A stretch of 64,000 bases of DNA. Source: Nocardia sp. BMG111209. Its GTDB lineage: Bacteria; Actinomycetota; Actinomycetes; Mycobacteriales; Mycobacteriaceae. The stretch lies in NCBI RefSeq assembly GCF_000381925.1, contig NZ_KB907307.1, positions 4,154,001 to 4,218,000 of the forward strand. The letters are read 5' to 3'. The position numbers and the translations under genes were made by a program. Numbering within the stretch: the stretch's first letter is position 1; each line of letters starts with the position of its first letter. A model generated the notes under the pieces. It was given only the letters and a program-made list of their open reading frames with translations. It did no database searches and was not told the origin of the DNA. Shown here one piece after another: positions 25,949-34,677 of this stretch.

Positions 25949-27605
25949 CCCCACCGCCGCAGCCCGCGCCACAGCGCCCGCCCCACCCGCGGCATCGGCG
26001 CCGCGGCGGCATACCGACGAGGGCATTTTCGCCGGTTACACGCCCGGGCGCTACGAAAATGCCTACGACGAGATGTTCGATGCCCAGGGCCGGGTACGCA
26101 CCGCCTACCGTGGCCTGTTCGACGCGCTGGCGCCGATCGAGGAGGGTGACCTGCAGCGTCGCAACGAGGCGCTGAACCGGGCCTTCATCGATCAGGGCGT
26201 CACCTTCTCGCTGTCCGGGCAGGAGCGCCCCTTCCCGCTGGATCTGGTGCCGCGCGTGATCACGGCCGCCGAATGGGCCAAACTCGAGCGCGGTATCCGG
26301 CAGCGGGTCACCGCGCTGGAGCTGTTCCTCGCCGACATCTACGGCGAGCAGACCATCCTGCGGGACCGCGTGATTCCCAAACGGCTGGTCACCTCGTGTC
26401 AACACTTCCACCGGGAGGCCACCGGGGTGGTGCCGCCGAACGGGGTGCGCATCCACGTCGCCGGTATCGACCTGATCCGCGACGAGCGCGGCGAATTCCG
26501 GGTGCTGGAGGACAATCTGCGGTCCCCGTCGGGCGTCTCCTATGTCATGGAGAATCGCAGCACGATGGCGCGGGTCTTCCCGGATCTGTTCTTCTCGCAC
26601 CGGGTGCGCGCGGTCGGCGACTACGCCAGTCAGCTGCTGCGGGCACTGCGGTGCGCCGCCGCACCGAACGCGGCGGACCCGACCGTGGTCGTCCTGACCC
26701 CCGGCGTGCACAACTCGGCCTATTTCGAACATTCGCTGCTGGCCCGGCAGATGGGCGTCGAGCTGGTCGAGGGCCGCGACCTGTTCTGCCGCGACAACGT
26801 CGTCTACATGCGCACCACCGCCGGTGAGGTGCAGGTGGACGTGGTCTACCGCCGCATCGACGACACCTATCTGGATCCGATGCAGTTCCGGCACGATTCG
26901 GTGCTCGGCGTCGCCGGCATCCTCAATGCCGCGCGCGCCGGAAATGTGGTGCTGGCCAACGCCTTCGGCAACGGGGTCGGCGACGACAAGCTCACCTACA
27001 CCTATGTGCCCACGATCATCGACTACTACCTCGGCGAGAAACCGATCCTGCCGAACGTGGACACGCTGCGCTGCTGGCTGCCGGAGGAACGCGACGAGGT
27101 GCTGGACCGGGCCCCGGAACTGGTGATCAAACCGGTGGAGGGCTCCGGCGGCTACGGCATCGTGATCGGGCCGGACGCCAGTGCGAAGGAGCACGACACG
27201 ATCCGCCGCAAGATCCGCGCGAATCCGCGCGGCTGGATCGGCCAGCCGGTGGTGCAGCTGTCGACCGTGCCGACCCGCATCGGCGACGACCTGCGGCCCC
27301 GGCACGTGGATCTGCGTCCGTTCGCGGTCAACGACGGCGAATCCATCTGGGTGCTGCCCGGCGGCCTCACCCGGGTGGCACTACCGGCGAATTCCCTGGT
27401 GGTCAACTCCAGCCAGGGCGGCGGCAGCAAGGACACCTGGGTGCTGGCGCCGCGCACCTCCGACGAGAAACGCGAATTGGCCGGCGCCGAGGTGGTTTCG
27501 GAACTGCCGGAAACGAACACTCAGGAATTGGGAAGGGAATTGAACGCCGCGCAGGCGAATCAGCAACAACAGCAACAACAGCAGACGGGCAAGATCGAGC
27601 GTTGA
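25944..27605 (+). CDS. Circularly permuted ATP-grasp protein (Rv2411c type)
   Basis: A 553-residue protein of the circularly permuted ATP-grasp family (DUF404/DUF407). Recognisable segments are YDEMFDAQGRVRTAYRGLFD near residue 35, VDLRPFAVNDG near 455, the ADIYGEQTILRDRV region, ENRSTMARVFPDLF, and the nucleotide-binding LVIKPVEGSGGYGIVIGPDA near 395. Such enzymes are predicted to join an amine to a carboxylate using ATP, perhaps making or tagging a peptide. It is followed by alpha-E and transglutaminase genes, the conserved three-gene order of Rv2411c-Rv2409c. The C-terminus carries eight consecutive glutamines. Confidence 0.9.
   Translation: MSPTAAARATAPAPPAASAPRRHTDEGIFAGYTPGRYENAYDEMFDAQGRVRTAYRGLFDALAPIEEGDLQRRNEALNRAFIDQGVTFSLSGQERPFPLDLVPRVITAAEWAKLERGIRQRVTALELFLADIYGEQTILRDRVIPKRLVTSCQHFHREATGVVPPNGVRIHVAGIDLIRDERGEFRVLEDNLRSPSGVSYVMENRSTMARVFPDLFFSHRVRAVGDYASQLLRALRCAAAPNAADPTVVVLTPGVHNSAYFEHSLLARQMGVELVEGRDLFCRDNVVYMRTTAGEVQVDVVYRRIDDTYLDPMQFRHDSVLGVAGILNAARAGNVVLANAFGNGVGDDKLTYTYVPTIIDYYLGEKPILPNVDTLRCWLPEERDEVLDRAPELVIKPVEGSGGYGIVIGPDASAKEHDTIRRKIRANPRGWIGQPVVQLSTVPTRIGDDLRPRHVDLRPFAVNDGESIWVLPGGLTRVALPANSLVVNSSQGGGSKDTWVLAPRTSDEKRELAGAEVVSELPETNTQELGRELNAAQANQQQQQQQQTGKIER
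27561..27584 (+). repeat. Polyglutamine microsatellite (eight CAA/CAG codons)
   Basis: Eight glutamine codons alternate CAG and CAA near the end of the ATP-grasp gene. The CAR run is unlike the surrounding codon use and could vary in length between strains. Confidence 0.85.
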
Positions 27606-27667
27606 CCCGGCCGGGATGCCGCCGGACGGCATCCGGGCGCGGGGACAATTGAAGGCGGTGGGCGAAG

Positions 27668-28633
27668 ATGTTGGCGCGCAATGCCGAATCCCTGTACTGG
27701 ATCGGCAGATACGTGGAGCGGGCCGACGATACCGCGCGGATCCTGGATGTGGCTGTACACCAGCTGCTCGAGGATTCGACGGTGGACCCGGACCGCGCCT
27801 CGCGAGTGATGTTGCGGGTGCTGGGAATCGAACCCCCCGAGGGCGAACTCGACGTGTGGTCGGTGACGAATCTGGTCGCGTTCAGTCACGGGCACGGCGG
27901 CTCGATCGTCGACTCGATCGCGAAGGCACGCGAGAACGCCCGCGGTGCACGGGAAGTCACCACCAGCGAGATGTGGGAATGCCTGAACGCCACCTACAAC
28001 GGGCTGGCGGCGGCGGAGAAGAACGCCCGGGCGCTGGGCCCGCACGAATTCTTCCACTACATCACCGGCCGGGCCGCGATGTTCGCCGGACTGTCCGACT
28101 CCACCCTCAGCCGTGACGACGGTTACCGATTCCTGTTGCTGGGCCGCGTGATCGAGCGGGTCGACATGACCGTCCGGCTGCTGCTGTCACGCGCCGGCGA
28201 CCGCGCCTCCTCGCCGGCCTGGGTGACCGTGCTGCGCTCGGCCGGCGGGCACGACACCTATCTGCGCTCGCATCGCGGTGCCCTCGACGCCAATCTGGTG
28301 GTCGAGTTCATGCTGCTGGACCGGTCCTTCCCACGCTCGGTGTTCCATTCGCTGCGGGTCGCCGAATCCTGTCTGCAGGAACTGGATCAGCGGCCCAACG
28401 GCCGATTCGGCGCGCAGCACGAGGCGGGCCGGCTGCTCGGCCGCGGCCGCAGCGAACTGGAATTCCTGCCACCCGGTGTCCTTCTGGAGGATCTGCAGAC
28501 GAGACTCGTTCTGCTGCAACAGACCTGCCGCCAGGTCAGCGAGGCGGTCTCGCGGCAGTACTTCTACGCGGCGCCCTGGGTGGCCTGGACCGACCTGCAT
28601 TCCAGTCAGGACCGGCAAGTGGAGGAGGTCTAG
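27668..28633 (+). CDS. Alpha-E domain protein (Rv2410c type)
   Basis: A 321-residue all-helical protein of the alpha-E family (DUF403). It opens with MLARNAESLYWIGRYVERAD, the family hallmark, and contains ISTLSRDDGYRFLLLGRVIE-like ER-rich helices (here SRDDGYRFLLLGRVIERVDM). Alpha-E proteins are always found with ATP-grasp and transglutaminase partners, but their activity is unknown. It lies 62 bases after the ATP-grasp gene and two bases before the transglutaminase gene, so the three are one operon. Confidence 0.9.
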   Translation: MLARNAESLYWIGRYVERADDTARILDVAVHQLLEDSTVDPDRASRVMLRVLGIEPPEGELDVWSVTNLVAFSHGHGGSIVDSIAKARENARGAREVTTSEMWECLNATYNGLAAAEKNARALGPHEFFHYITGRAAMFAGLSDSTLSRDDGYRFLLLGRVIERVDMTVRLLLSRAGDRASSPAWVTVLRSAGGHDTYLRSHRGALDANLVVEFMLLDRSFPRSVFHSLRVAESCLQELDQRPNGRFGAQHEAGRLLGRGRSELEFLPPGVLLEDLQTRLVLLQQTCRQVSEAVSRQYFYAAPWVAWTDLHSSQDRQVEEV

Positions 28634-28635
28634 AC

Positions 28636-29475
28636 ATGTGGCGGATGCGGGTGGTCCATACCACCGGATACGTGTACGACGCTCCGGTGACCCGGTCGTT
28701 CAACGAGGCGCGCCTGACACCGCGCGCCGACAGCCGGCAGACGGTGATCCTCAACCGGGTCGAGACGGTGCCGTCGACCCGGTCCTATCGGTACGCCGAC
28801 TACTGGGGCACCCAGGTCACGGCCTTCGACCTGCACGCACCGCACACCGAGCTGGAGGTCACCGGCGCGTCGGTGGTGGAGACCGAACCCGACGGCGGTC
28901 CCACCGAGGAGCTGTCCTGGGAGAATCTACAGACCGAGGAGATCATCGACCGCTTCGACGAGCTGCTGGAACCCACCGAATACGTGCCCCGCGACCGGCG
29001 CCTGGCCACCGTCGCCCGCCAGCTGTCGCGCGCGGTGCCGCCGGCGAAGGCCGTGGTGCGCGCGGCCGAATGGGTGCACAGCGAGATGGACTATCTCGCC
29101 GGCACCACCTCCGTGCACACCTCCGCGGTGCAGGCCTTCGCCGAACGCAAGGGCGTCTGCCAGGACTACGCGCACCTGACCCTGGTCCTGTTGCGCGCCA
29201 TGGGAATTCCCAGCCGCTACGTCTCCGGCTATCTGCATCCGCAGCCGTCGGCGGCGATCGGCGAATCCGTGGCCGGCCAGTCGCACGCGTGGGTGGAGGC
29301 GTGGACCGGCGGCTGGTGGGGCTACGACCCCACCAACAACGTCGCGATCAACGAACAGCACGTCTCCGTCGGCGTCGGCCGTGACTACGCCGACGTGCCG
29401 CCGCTGAAGGGCATCTTCTCCGGCGACGGCTCCACCGACCTGGAGGTGGTCGTGGAGGTCACCCGCCTCGCCTGA
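28636..29475 (+). CDS. Transglutaminase-like protein (Rv2409c type)
   Basis: A 279-residue protein with an N-terminal beta domain (MRVVHTTGYVYDAPVTRSFN) and a transglutaminase-like core. The catalytic triad is readable as Cys in KGVCQDYAHL, His in SHAWVEAW and Asp in GYDPTNN. Related proteins act as proteases or amide-bond processing enzymes rather than cross-linkers. It starts two bases after the alpha-E stop and converges on the carboxylase gene. It probably cuts or forms an isopeptide linked to the ATP-grasp product. Confidence 0.9.
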   Translation: MWRMRVVHTTGYVYDAPVTRSFNEARLTPRADSRQTVILNRVETVPSTRSYRYADYWGTQVTAFDLHAPHTELEVTGASVVETEPDGGPTEELSWENLQTEEIIDRFDELLEPTEYVPRDRRLATVARQLSRAVPPAKAVVRAAEWVHSEMDYLAGTTSVHTSAVQAFAERKGVCQDYAHLTLVLLRAMGIPSRYVSGYLHPQPSAAIGESVAGQSHAWVEAWTGGWWGYDPTNNVAINEQHVSVGVGRDYADVPPLKGIFSGDGSTDLEVVVEVTRLA

Positions 29476-29481
29476 GGCGTA

Positions 29482-32400
29482 TCACGCCGGGGGCCGGTGC
29501 AGCGTGCGGATCCACCGGCGGGTGTCGGCGGGATCGATCACCGCGTCGAGTTCGAGAACCGTTGCGGCGGTGAGCGCCTTGCCGTTGGCGGAGGCGAGCC
29601 GGACCAGTTCGTCGAAGGCCGCCTGCCGCTGCGCCGGATCGGCGATCCCGGCGAGCTCCTTGGCGAACCCCAGCCGCACCGCGCCCTCCAGCCCCATCCC
29701 GCCGATTTCGCCGGTGGGCCAGGCGATCACGAAATCCGGCGCGCGGAACGATCCGGCCGCCATGGCCTGTGCCCCCAGCCCGTACCCCTTGCGCACCACG
29801 ATCGTGCCGAACGGCACGGACAGCGCCGCGGCATCGATGAACAACCGGCTGAACCGGGTGACCGTGGCCTGTTCCTCGGCATCCGGTCCGACCATGAATC
29901 CCGGTGTGTCACACAGCGAGACGATCGGCAGTCCGTGCGCCCCGCACAACCGGAGGAACGCCCCGAGCTTGTCGGCCGCCGGTGCGTCGATGGCGCCGCC
30001 GAGATGCCCGCAATCGTTGGCGATCAGCCCGAACGCGCGGCCCTCCACCCGAACCAGGGCGGTGACCACCCCGATCCCCCAGTCCCGCCGCAGCTCGAGC
30101 ATCGAATCCACATCCACGACGGATTCGATCGCGGCGCGAATGTCGTAGGCGCGCAACCTGTTCTCCGGCACCGCGTGCCGGGCCAGCCGGGGATCCGGCG
30201 CGGTCCACTCCGCGGTGGTCCCCTGGAAGTAGGCGAGATACCGCCGCGCGACCGCCACGGCCTCGGCCTCGTCTCCGGCGACGACGTGCACAACCCCGTT
30301 GCGCCGCTGCACGTCCACGGGTCCGATCTGCTCGGGCGTGAACACCCCGAGCCCACCACCTTCGATCATCGCCGGCCCGCCCATACCGATATTCGCGTCC
30401 GGGGTGGCGATCACGACATCGCACATACCCAGCAGCGCAGCGTTTCCGGCGAAGCACCGCCCGGACACGATGCCGATCAACGGCACCCGGCCCGACAACG
30501 CCGCCATGGTGCGGAAGGTGGTGACATCCAACATGGAAATCCCACCGTGATCGGTATCCCCCGGCCGCCCGCCGCCACCCTCGGTGAAGAACACCACCGG
30601 TAGCCCCTGCTCGCGCGCGAGCTCCAGCATCCGATCGGTCTTGCCGTGATTGCGCATACCCTGCGTCCCGGCCAGCACGGTGTAGTCGTACGACATCACC
30701 ACGGCCCGGGACCCCTCGGCGCCGAACCGATCGGCGTTGATCGTGGCGACCCCCGCGACCAGACCGTCCGCGGGCGTATTGGCGATCAGATCCTCGATAC
30801 TGCGCCGGGCCCGCTGCGCCGCGATGGCCAACCCGCCGTACTCTACGAAACTGTCCGAATCGACCAGATCATCGATGTTCTCGCGCGCGCTCCGCCGCCC
30901 CAGCCGATGCCGCTTGGCCACCGCCGCGGGCCGCGCCGCATCGTGCGTGGCGTCGTTCCGCGCCAGCACCTCGGCCAGATCGTCGCGCACGGAATCCAGA
31001 TCGACATCGGCAACCTCCGCCGAAACCCCGTCGTGCTCGGCGGTGACCCAGACCAGCAGAGCCGACCGCGGATCGACGACATCCCCCGGCCCGACCGCAT
31101 GCCGCACCACCCGCATCGCCTGCTCGGCACGCAGCACATGCTGCATCTTCATCGCCTCCAGCACGACAACCTCGGCCCCCGCCGCCACCACGGCCCCCGG
31201 CTCGACCAGCGTCACCACGGTGGCACCCATCGGCGACCGCAGCACGGCCTCCCCGTCGTGCAGTCCGTCCTCCCCGGCGACGGGATGGTTCCCCACGCCA
31301 CCGTTGCTCGCGGCAGCACCGACACCGTTCCCCGCGCCACCGCGGTCGGCCGCTACGCCACCGTGCTCCGACGAATGCCCTTCGCGGTCCGATGTCCGAA
31401 CGTATTCGTCCGCCCGAGCGGACAATTCGCCGAGGTGGCGTTCGAACCAGGTAGTGTCGACCGGCCGGGTACCGGCGAGTTCGGCCAGCACGGCCCGCAC
31501 CAGCGCGGCATTGGTGTGCACACCGACCACTTCGAGTTCGGACAGCGCATCGGCACATCGTTGCAGCGCCGATCCGTACGACGGCCCGCGCGCGATCACC
31601 TTGGCCAGCAACGGATCGAACTGCGCCGTCTGCCGCATCCCGGTCCGCGCCGCGGTGTCGACCCGCACACCGACGCCGGTGGGGGCCGAGAACCGTTCCA
31701 GCACACCGGTACTCGGTAGGAGCGTGCCGTCCACGGCACTGGTCTCGGCATTGACCCGGGCCTGCACCGCACAACCGCGCGGCACGGCCCCCGCACTCAC
31801 CGCCGGATCGAGCTCCCCGAGCACCCGCCCCTCGGCCAGATCCAGTTGCACGGCAACCAGATCCACCCCGGTCACCTCCTCGGTGACGGTGTGCTCCACC
31901 TGCAACCGGGGATTGACCTCCAGAAAATGGAAACCCGAAGCGGTGACCAGGAATTCGACGGTGATCACGCCTCGGCAGCCCACCGATCGGGCGAGCGAGA
32001 CCGCCGCACGATGCAGCCCGGACCGCACCTCCGGATCGAGGTCCGGCGCCGGCGCCACCTCGATCAGTTTCTGATGACGCCGCTGCACACTGCAATCGCG
32101 ATCACCGAGCGCCACCGCGTCCACACCGTCGGCGACGATCTGCACCTCGATGTGCCGCGCACCGGTCACCAGCGCCTCGGCATACACGGTGTCGTCACCG
32201 AATCCGGCCCGCGCCTCCGCCCGGCACCGCTCGTACACCTCGGCCACCTGCCCCGGATCCCGCACCGGCCGCATCCCGCGCCCACCACCACCGGCGACGG
32301 CCTTGACCATCACACCGGTGGGATGGGCCCCCAGCAACGCCGCAATCTCCTCCGGCCCGGCCCCGGCGGCCGTCGCCGGGACCACCGGAACCCCGGCCCG

Positions 32401-32766
32401 CTCGGCCGCACCCCGGGCCGCCACCTTGTCCCCGAAGACTCGCAGCGCCTCCGGACCGGGCCCGACGAACACGAGCCCCGCCGCCGCACAAGCCTCGGCC
32501 AATGCCGCACTCTCACTGAGGAATCCATAGCCCGGATGCACGAAAGCACCCGCCCCCGCCGTCGCGGCGGCCGCCACCACCGCGGCAACATCCAGATAGG
32601 CGGCAGCACCCCGACCCGGCAACTGCACCGCCTCATCGGCCAGCCGCACCGGCAGGCTCCCGGCCTCGTCAGCGGTATACAGCGCCAGCGTCGACCAGCC
32701 CCGCTCCCGAGCGGTCCGCAACACCCGGACCGCTATCTCACCCCGATTGGCCACCACGACGCGCAT
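29482..32766 (-). CDS. Single-chain biotin-dependent acyl-CoA carboxylase
   Basis: A 1094-residue fusion. Residues 1-450 are biotin carboxylase (MRVVVANRGEIAVRVLRTAR; ATP-grasp loop KAVAGGGGRGMRPV). A biotinyl domain with LEAMKM places the biotinylated lysine near 537. Residues 600-1094 are the carboxyltransferase (GGGRPGDTDHGG; GYGLGAQAMAAGSF). This order matches the single-polypeptide long-chain acyl-CoA carboxylase described in Mycobacterium avium subspecies. It would carboxylate an acyl-CoA for lipid synthesis or degradation. The linker before the biotin domain (about 485-520) is Gly/Asn-rich. ATG 32766 begins the conserved sequence. A MarR gene diverges 292 bases away. Confidence 0.9.
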   Translation of the reverse strand: MRVVVANRGEIAVRVLRTARERGWSTLALYTADEAGSLPVRLADEAVQLPGRGAAAYLDVAAVVAAAATAGAGAFVHPGYGFLSESAALAEACAAAGLVFVGPGPEALRVFGDKVAARGAAERAGVPVVPATAAGAGPEEIAALLGAHPTGVMVKAVAGGGGRGMRPVRDPGQVAEVYERCRAEARAGFGDDTVYAEALVTGARHIEVQIVADGVDAVALGDRDCSVQRRHQKLIEVAPAPDLDPEVRSGLHRAAVSLARSVGCRGVITVEFLVTASGFHFLEVNPRLQVEHTVTEEVTGVDLVAVQLDLAEGRVLGELDPAVSAGAVPRGCAVQARVNAETSAVDGTLLPSTGVLERFSAPTGVGVRVDTAARTGMRQTAQFDPLLAKVIARGPSYGSALQRCADALSELEVVGVHTNAALVRAVLAELAGTRPVDTTWFERHLGELSARADEYVRTSDREGHSSEHGGVAADRGGAGNGVGAAASNGGVGNHPVAGEDGLHDGEAVLRSPMGATVVTLVEPGAVVAAGAEVVVLEAMKMQHVLRAEQAMRVVRHAVGPGDVVDPRSALLVWVTAEHDGVSAEVADVDLDSVRDDLAEVLARNDATHDAARPAAVAKRHRLGRRSARENIDDLVDSDSFVEYGGLAIAAQRARRSIEDLIANTPADGLVAGVATINADRFGAEGSRAVVMSYDYTVLAGTQGMRNHGKTDRMLELAREQGLPVVFFTEGGGGRPGDTDHGGISMLDVTTFRTMAALSGRVPLIGIVSGRCFAGNAALLGMCDVVIATPDANIGMGGPAMIEGGGLGVFTPEQIGPVDVQRRNGVVHVVAGDEAEAVAVARRYLAYFQGTTAEWTAPDPRLARHAVPENRLRAYDIRAAIESVVDVDSMLELRRDWGIGVVTALVRVEGRAFGLIANDCGHLGGAIDAPAADKLGAFLRLCGAHGLPIVSLCDTPGFMVGPDAEEQATVTRFSRLFIDAAALSVPFGTIVVRKGYGLGAQAMAAGSFRAPDFVIAWPTGEIGGMGLEGAVRLGFAKELAGIADPAQRQAAFDELVRLASANGKALTAATVLELDAVIDPADTRRWIRTLHRPPA

Positions 32767-32956
32767 GCCCACAGCTTCGCATCCGAACCGGACAACCGAC
32801 ACCGAGGCACCACCGATCCGCGCCCTTCACGCATGAACCAGGCGCGAGGAGACCATCCGGCTTTCGGCCCACGGTCGCCACCGATCTCAGGTCAGCAATC
32901 AGGGACCAGAGGTTCAGGGCAGCAGAGGCATCGGCGGTCGTATTATTCCATTCTAT

Positions 32957-32971
32957 TACCTACCTTAGGTA
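32957..32971. promoter_or_regulatory. MarR-type operator, upstream copy
   Basis: TACCTA-CCT-TAGGTA is a perfect 6-3-6 palindrome in an AT-rich patch, almost identical to the copy at 33025-33041. On the minus strand it lies just upstream of a TAGAAT hexamer (32950-32955) that could be the -10 of the carboxylase gene. Confidence 0.6.
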
Positions 32972-33018
32972 TCTATTTTCGACCATGAGCCCGTGGGGGT
33001 GGCCGATCGGGATGCAGC

Positions 33019-33041
33019 TACAATATACCTAACTTAGGTAT
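33019..33041 (+). promoter_or_regulatory. marR promoter -10 with overlapping MarR-type operator
   Basis: TACAAT (33019-33024) is a good -10 element. Directly against it is the perfect 7-3-7 palindrome ATACCTA-ACT-TAGGTAT (33025-33041), 17 bases before the marR start. A repressor bound here would cover the transcription start, so autorepression is likely. Confidence 0.65.
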
Positions 33042-33058
33042 CCAATAGAGGTGGACGG

Positions 33059-33544
33059 ATGACCAGCGGAAACGAGGCACTGAAAGGGCTGCTGCCCCGC
33101 ATGGCACAACTCAGCAGCACGCTGAGTCGCGGGCAACTGTTCGAAACCGCCACGGCCACGGCCGGAATCACCCTGGAGCGGCCGGCGATCACGATCCTGG
33201 TGATCCTCGAATCCGCCGAGGGGGCCATGCGCGTCGGTGAGATCGCCACGAGGATGCAGGTCGCCGGGCCGCACGTCACCCGGCAGTTGAACGCACTCGA
33301 GAAGCGCCGTCTGGTGCGGCGCATCGCCGACCCGGACGATCAGCGCGCTCGCCTGATCACCCTCACCCCCGAGGGGGAGAAGCTGGTCGGCCGCTATCTG
33401 CACGTCATCGACGGCTGGTTCGACCAGGCGCTGACCGGCTGGTCGCAGGCCGATCAGCGCGAGCTGGTTCATCTCCTGGGCCGCCTCGTCGACGACCTCT
33501 CCACCCATCTGAACACCATCGACGGCGGTCCTGCCGACCAGTGA
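33059..33544 (+). CDS. MarR-family transcriptional regulator
   Basis: A 161-residue winged-helix regulator. The DNA-binding core (MRVGEIATRMQVAGPHVTRQ, followed by LNALEKRRLVRRIADPDDQR) lies at about residues 57-105, flanked by dimerisation helices. The start has AGAGG upstream. Matching palindromes on both sides of the divergent promoters suggest that it represses itself and the acyl-CoA carboxylase. Ligands of the family are often acyl-CoAs or phenolic acids; none can be named from sequence. Confidence 0.88.
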   Translation: MTSGNEALKGLLPRMAQLSSTLSRGQLFETATATAGITLERPAITILVILESAEGAMRVGEIATRMQVAGPHVTRQLNALEKRRLVRRIADPDDQRARLITLTPEGEKLVGRYLHVIDGWFDQALTGWSQADQRELVHLLGRLVDDLSTHLNTIDGGPADQ

Positions 33545-33606
33545 CCTCGGGGATCTTCCCGGCCTGCGGTACCCCAGATCCGGCGGATATCAAGACTTCC
33601 GATTTA

Positions 33607-33623
33607 CGAGAACGATATTCTCG
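33607..33623 (+). promoter_or_regulatory. Promoter -10 inside a 17-base palindrome
   Basis: CGAGAA-CGATA-TTCTCG is a perfect 6-5-6 inverted repeat. It contains TATTCT (33616-33621), a TANNNT -10 element six bases before the GTG at 33628. A protein bound here would block the promoter of the short ORF and the hydrolase gene. Confidence 0.5.
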
Positions 33624-33627
33624 CCCT

Positions 33628-33666
33628 GTGGCGCAGACGCGGCACGCAGCGGGAGGAAGATCATGA
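33628..33666 (+). CDS. 12-codon leaderless upstream ORF coupled to the hydrolase gene
   Basis: GTG opens a frame reading VAQTRHAAGGRS and ends at a TGA that overlaps the hydrolase ATG (ATGA, 33663-33666). The -10 element six bases upstream predicts a transcript beginning at this GTG. The sequence GGGAGGAAG near its end serves as Shine-Dalgarno for the hydrolase. Translation of the small ORF could therefore tune the downstream start. Peptide function is not implied. Confidence 0.35.
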   Translation: MAQTRHAAGGRS

Positions 33667-34613
33667 CGGATCAGCCGCAACGGATCGAGTTCGACGTCAG
33701 TGCGGCGGTCGGGGAGCCGGCGCGGCTGGCCGCCTCCTACTTCCCACCGGCCGGTGGCGGGCAGGCGCCGGCGGTGCTCGTCTGCCTGCCCGGCGGCACC
33801 TACGATCGCGGCTACTTCGATCTCCGGGTCCCGGAATTCGACGACTACAGCTTCGCCACGGATGCCGCGGCACGCGGCTACGCCGTGATCGCGCTGGATC
33901 ACCTGGGCACCGGCGCGAGCAGCCGGCCGGACCGCGAGATCGGGCTCGCCGACCAGGCCGCGGCGGCCGCCGCCGCGGTGGCGGCCGTCCCGGCGATGAC
34001 CGGGCAGTACGCGCCGGCCCTGTGCATCGCCCATTCACTGGGTGGCTACGTCGCGATGTACCAGCAGGCAGCGCACGGCAGCTATGTGGGCTTGGCCATT
34101 CTCGGCACCACCAATCAGTATGTGGCGCAACGACCGCTCGGCCCGGAGGACGCCGCGGCCGCCGAATCCCCCAGGGGTCGTGCGGAACTCGTCGAGCGGA
34201 TGGTGGCGGTGTTCCCGCACCGATACGCACAGCCCGCGGACCGGGCGCCGATGCGGTCCTGGTTCCACCTGGCGGACGTGCCGGAGCAGGTGGTGACCGT
34301 GGACGACGCCACCACCCTCACCGTGGTGCCCCGCAGATCCGGCGCCGAAGCGTCGGTGCCGGGTATCGGCCGCGACGCCGCGGCCGCCGTCGATGTCCCC
34401 GTATTCCTGGGCTACGGAGCCGTCGACGTGTCACCGGACCCGCAGCGCGAAGCGAGTTTCTACCCGAACAGTCCGGACATCACCGTCTACGCGCTGACCG
34501 GTAGCGCACACTGCCACAATATGGCGGCCACCCGGCGGATCCTGTGGGATCGGCTGGCGCACTGGTACTCCGGCGTGCTGGGCACGACACCGATCGCACC
34601 CACCGGCCGATGA
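33663..34613 (+). CDS. Alpha/beta hydrolase
   Basis: A 316-residue cytoplasmic-type hydrolase. The nucleophile elbow is AHSLGGYVA with Ser near residue 125, the oxyanion region is CLPGGTYDRGYFD, and the catalytic histidine is in GSAHCHNMA near residue 281. The acid is probably the Asp in GAVDVSPD. GGGAGGAAG gives a strong ribosome site. It lies 118 bases after marR in the same direction but has its own promoter palindrome, so it may answer to a different regulator. The substrate is unknown; an ester or lactone is plausible. Confidence 0.82.
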   Translation: MTDQPQRIEFDVSAAVGEPARLAASYFPPAGGGQAPAVLVCLPGGTYDRGYFDLRVPEFDDYSFATDAAARGYAVIALDHLGTGASSRPDREIGLADQAAAAAAAVAAVPAMTGQYAPALCIAHSLGGYVAMYQQAAHGSYVGLAILGTTNQYVAQRPLGPEDAAAAESPRGRAELVERMVAVFPHRYAQPADRAPMRSWFHLADVPEQVVTVDDATTLTVVPRRSGAEASVPGIGRDAAAAVDVPVFLGYGAVDVSPDPQREASFYPNSPDITVYALTGSAHCHNMAATRRILWDRLAHWYSGVLGTTPIAPTGR

Positions 34614-34677
34614 GGATCCTGATGCGCTGATTGCACCCGCGATACATTGCACCCGCGATTCGGCGACGGCCTCGGAT

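Noticed and set aside
34431..34677. Extension of the phosphotransferase N-lobe frame to 34431
   Set aside because: After the break near 34929 this frame has no kinase-like residues and runs over the end of the hydrolase gene on the other strand.
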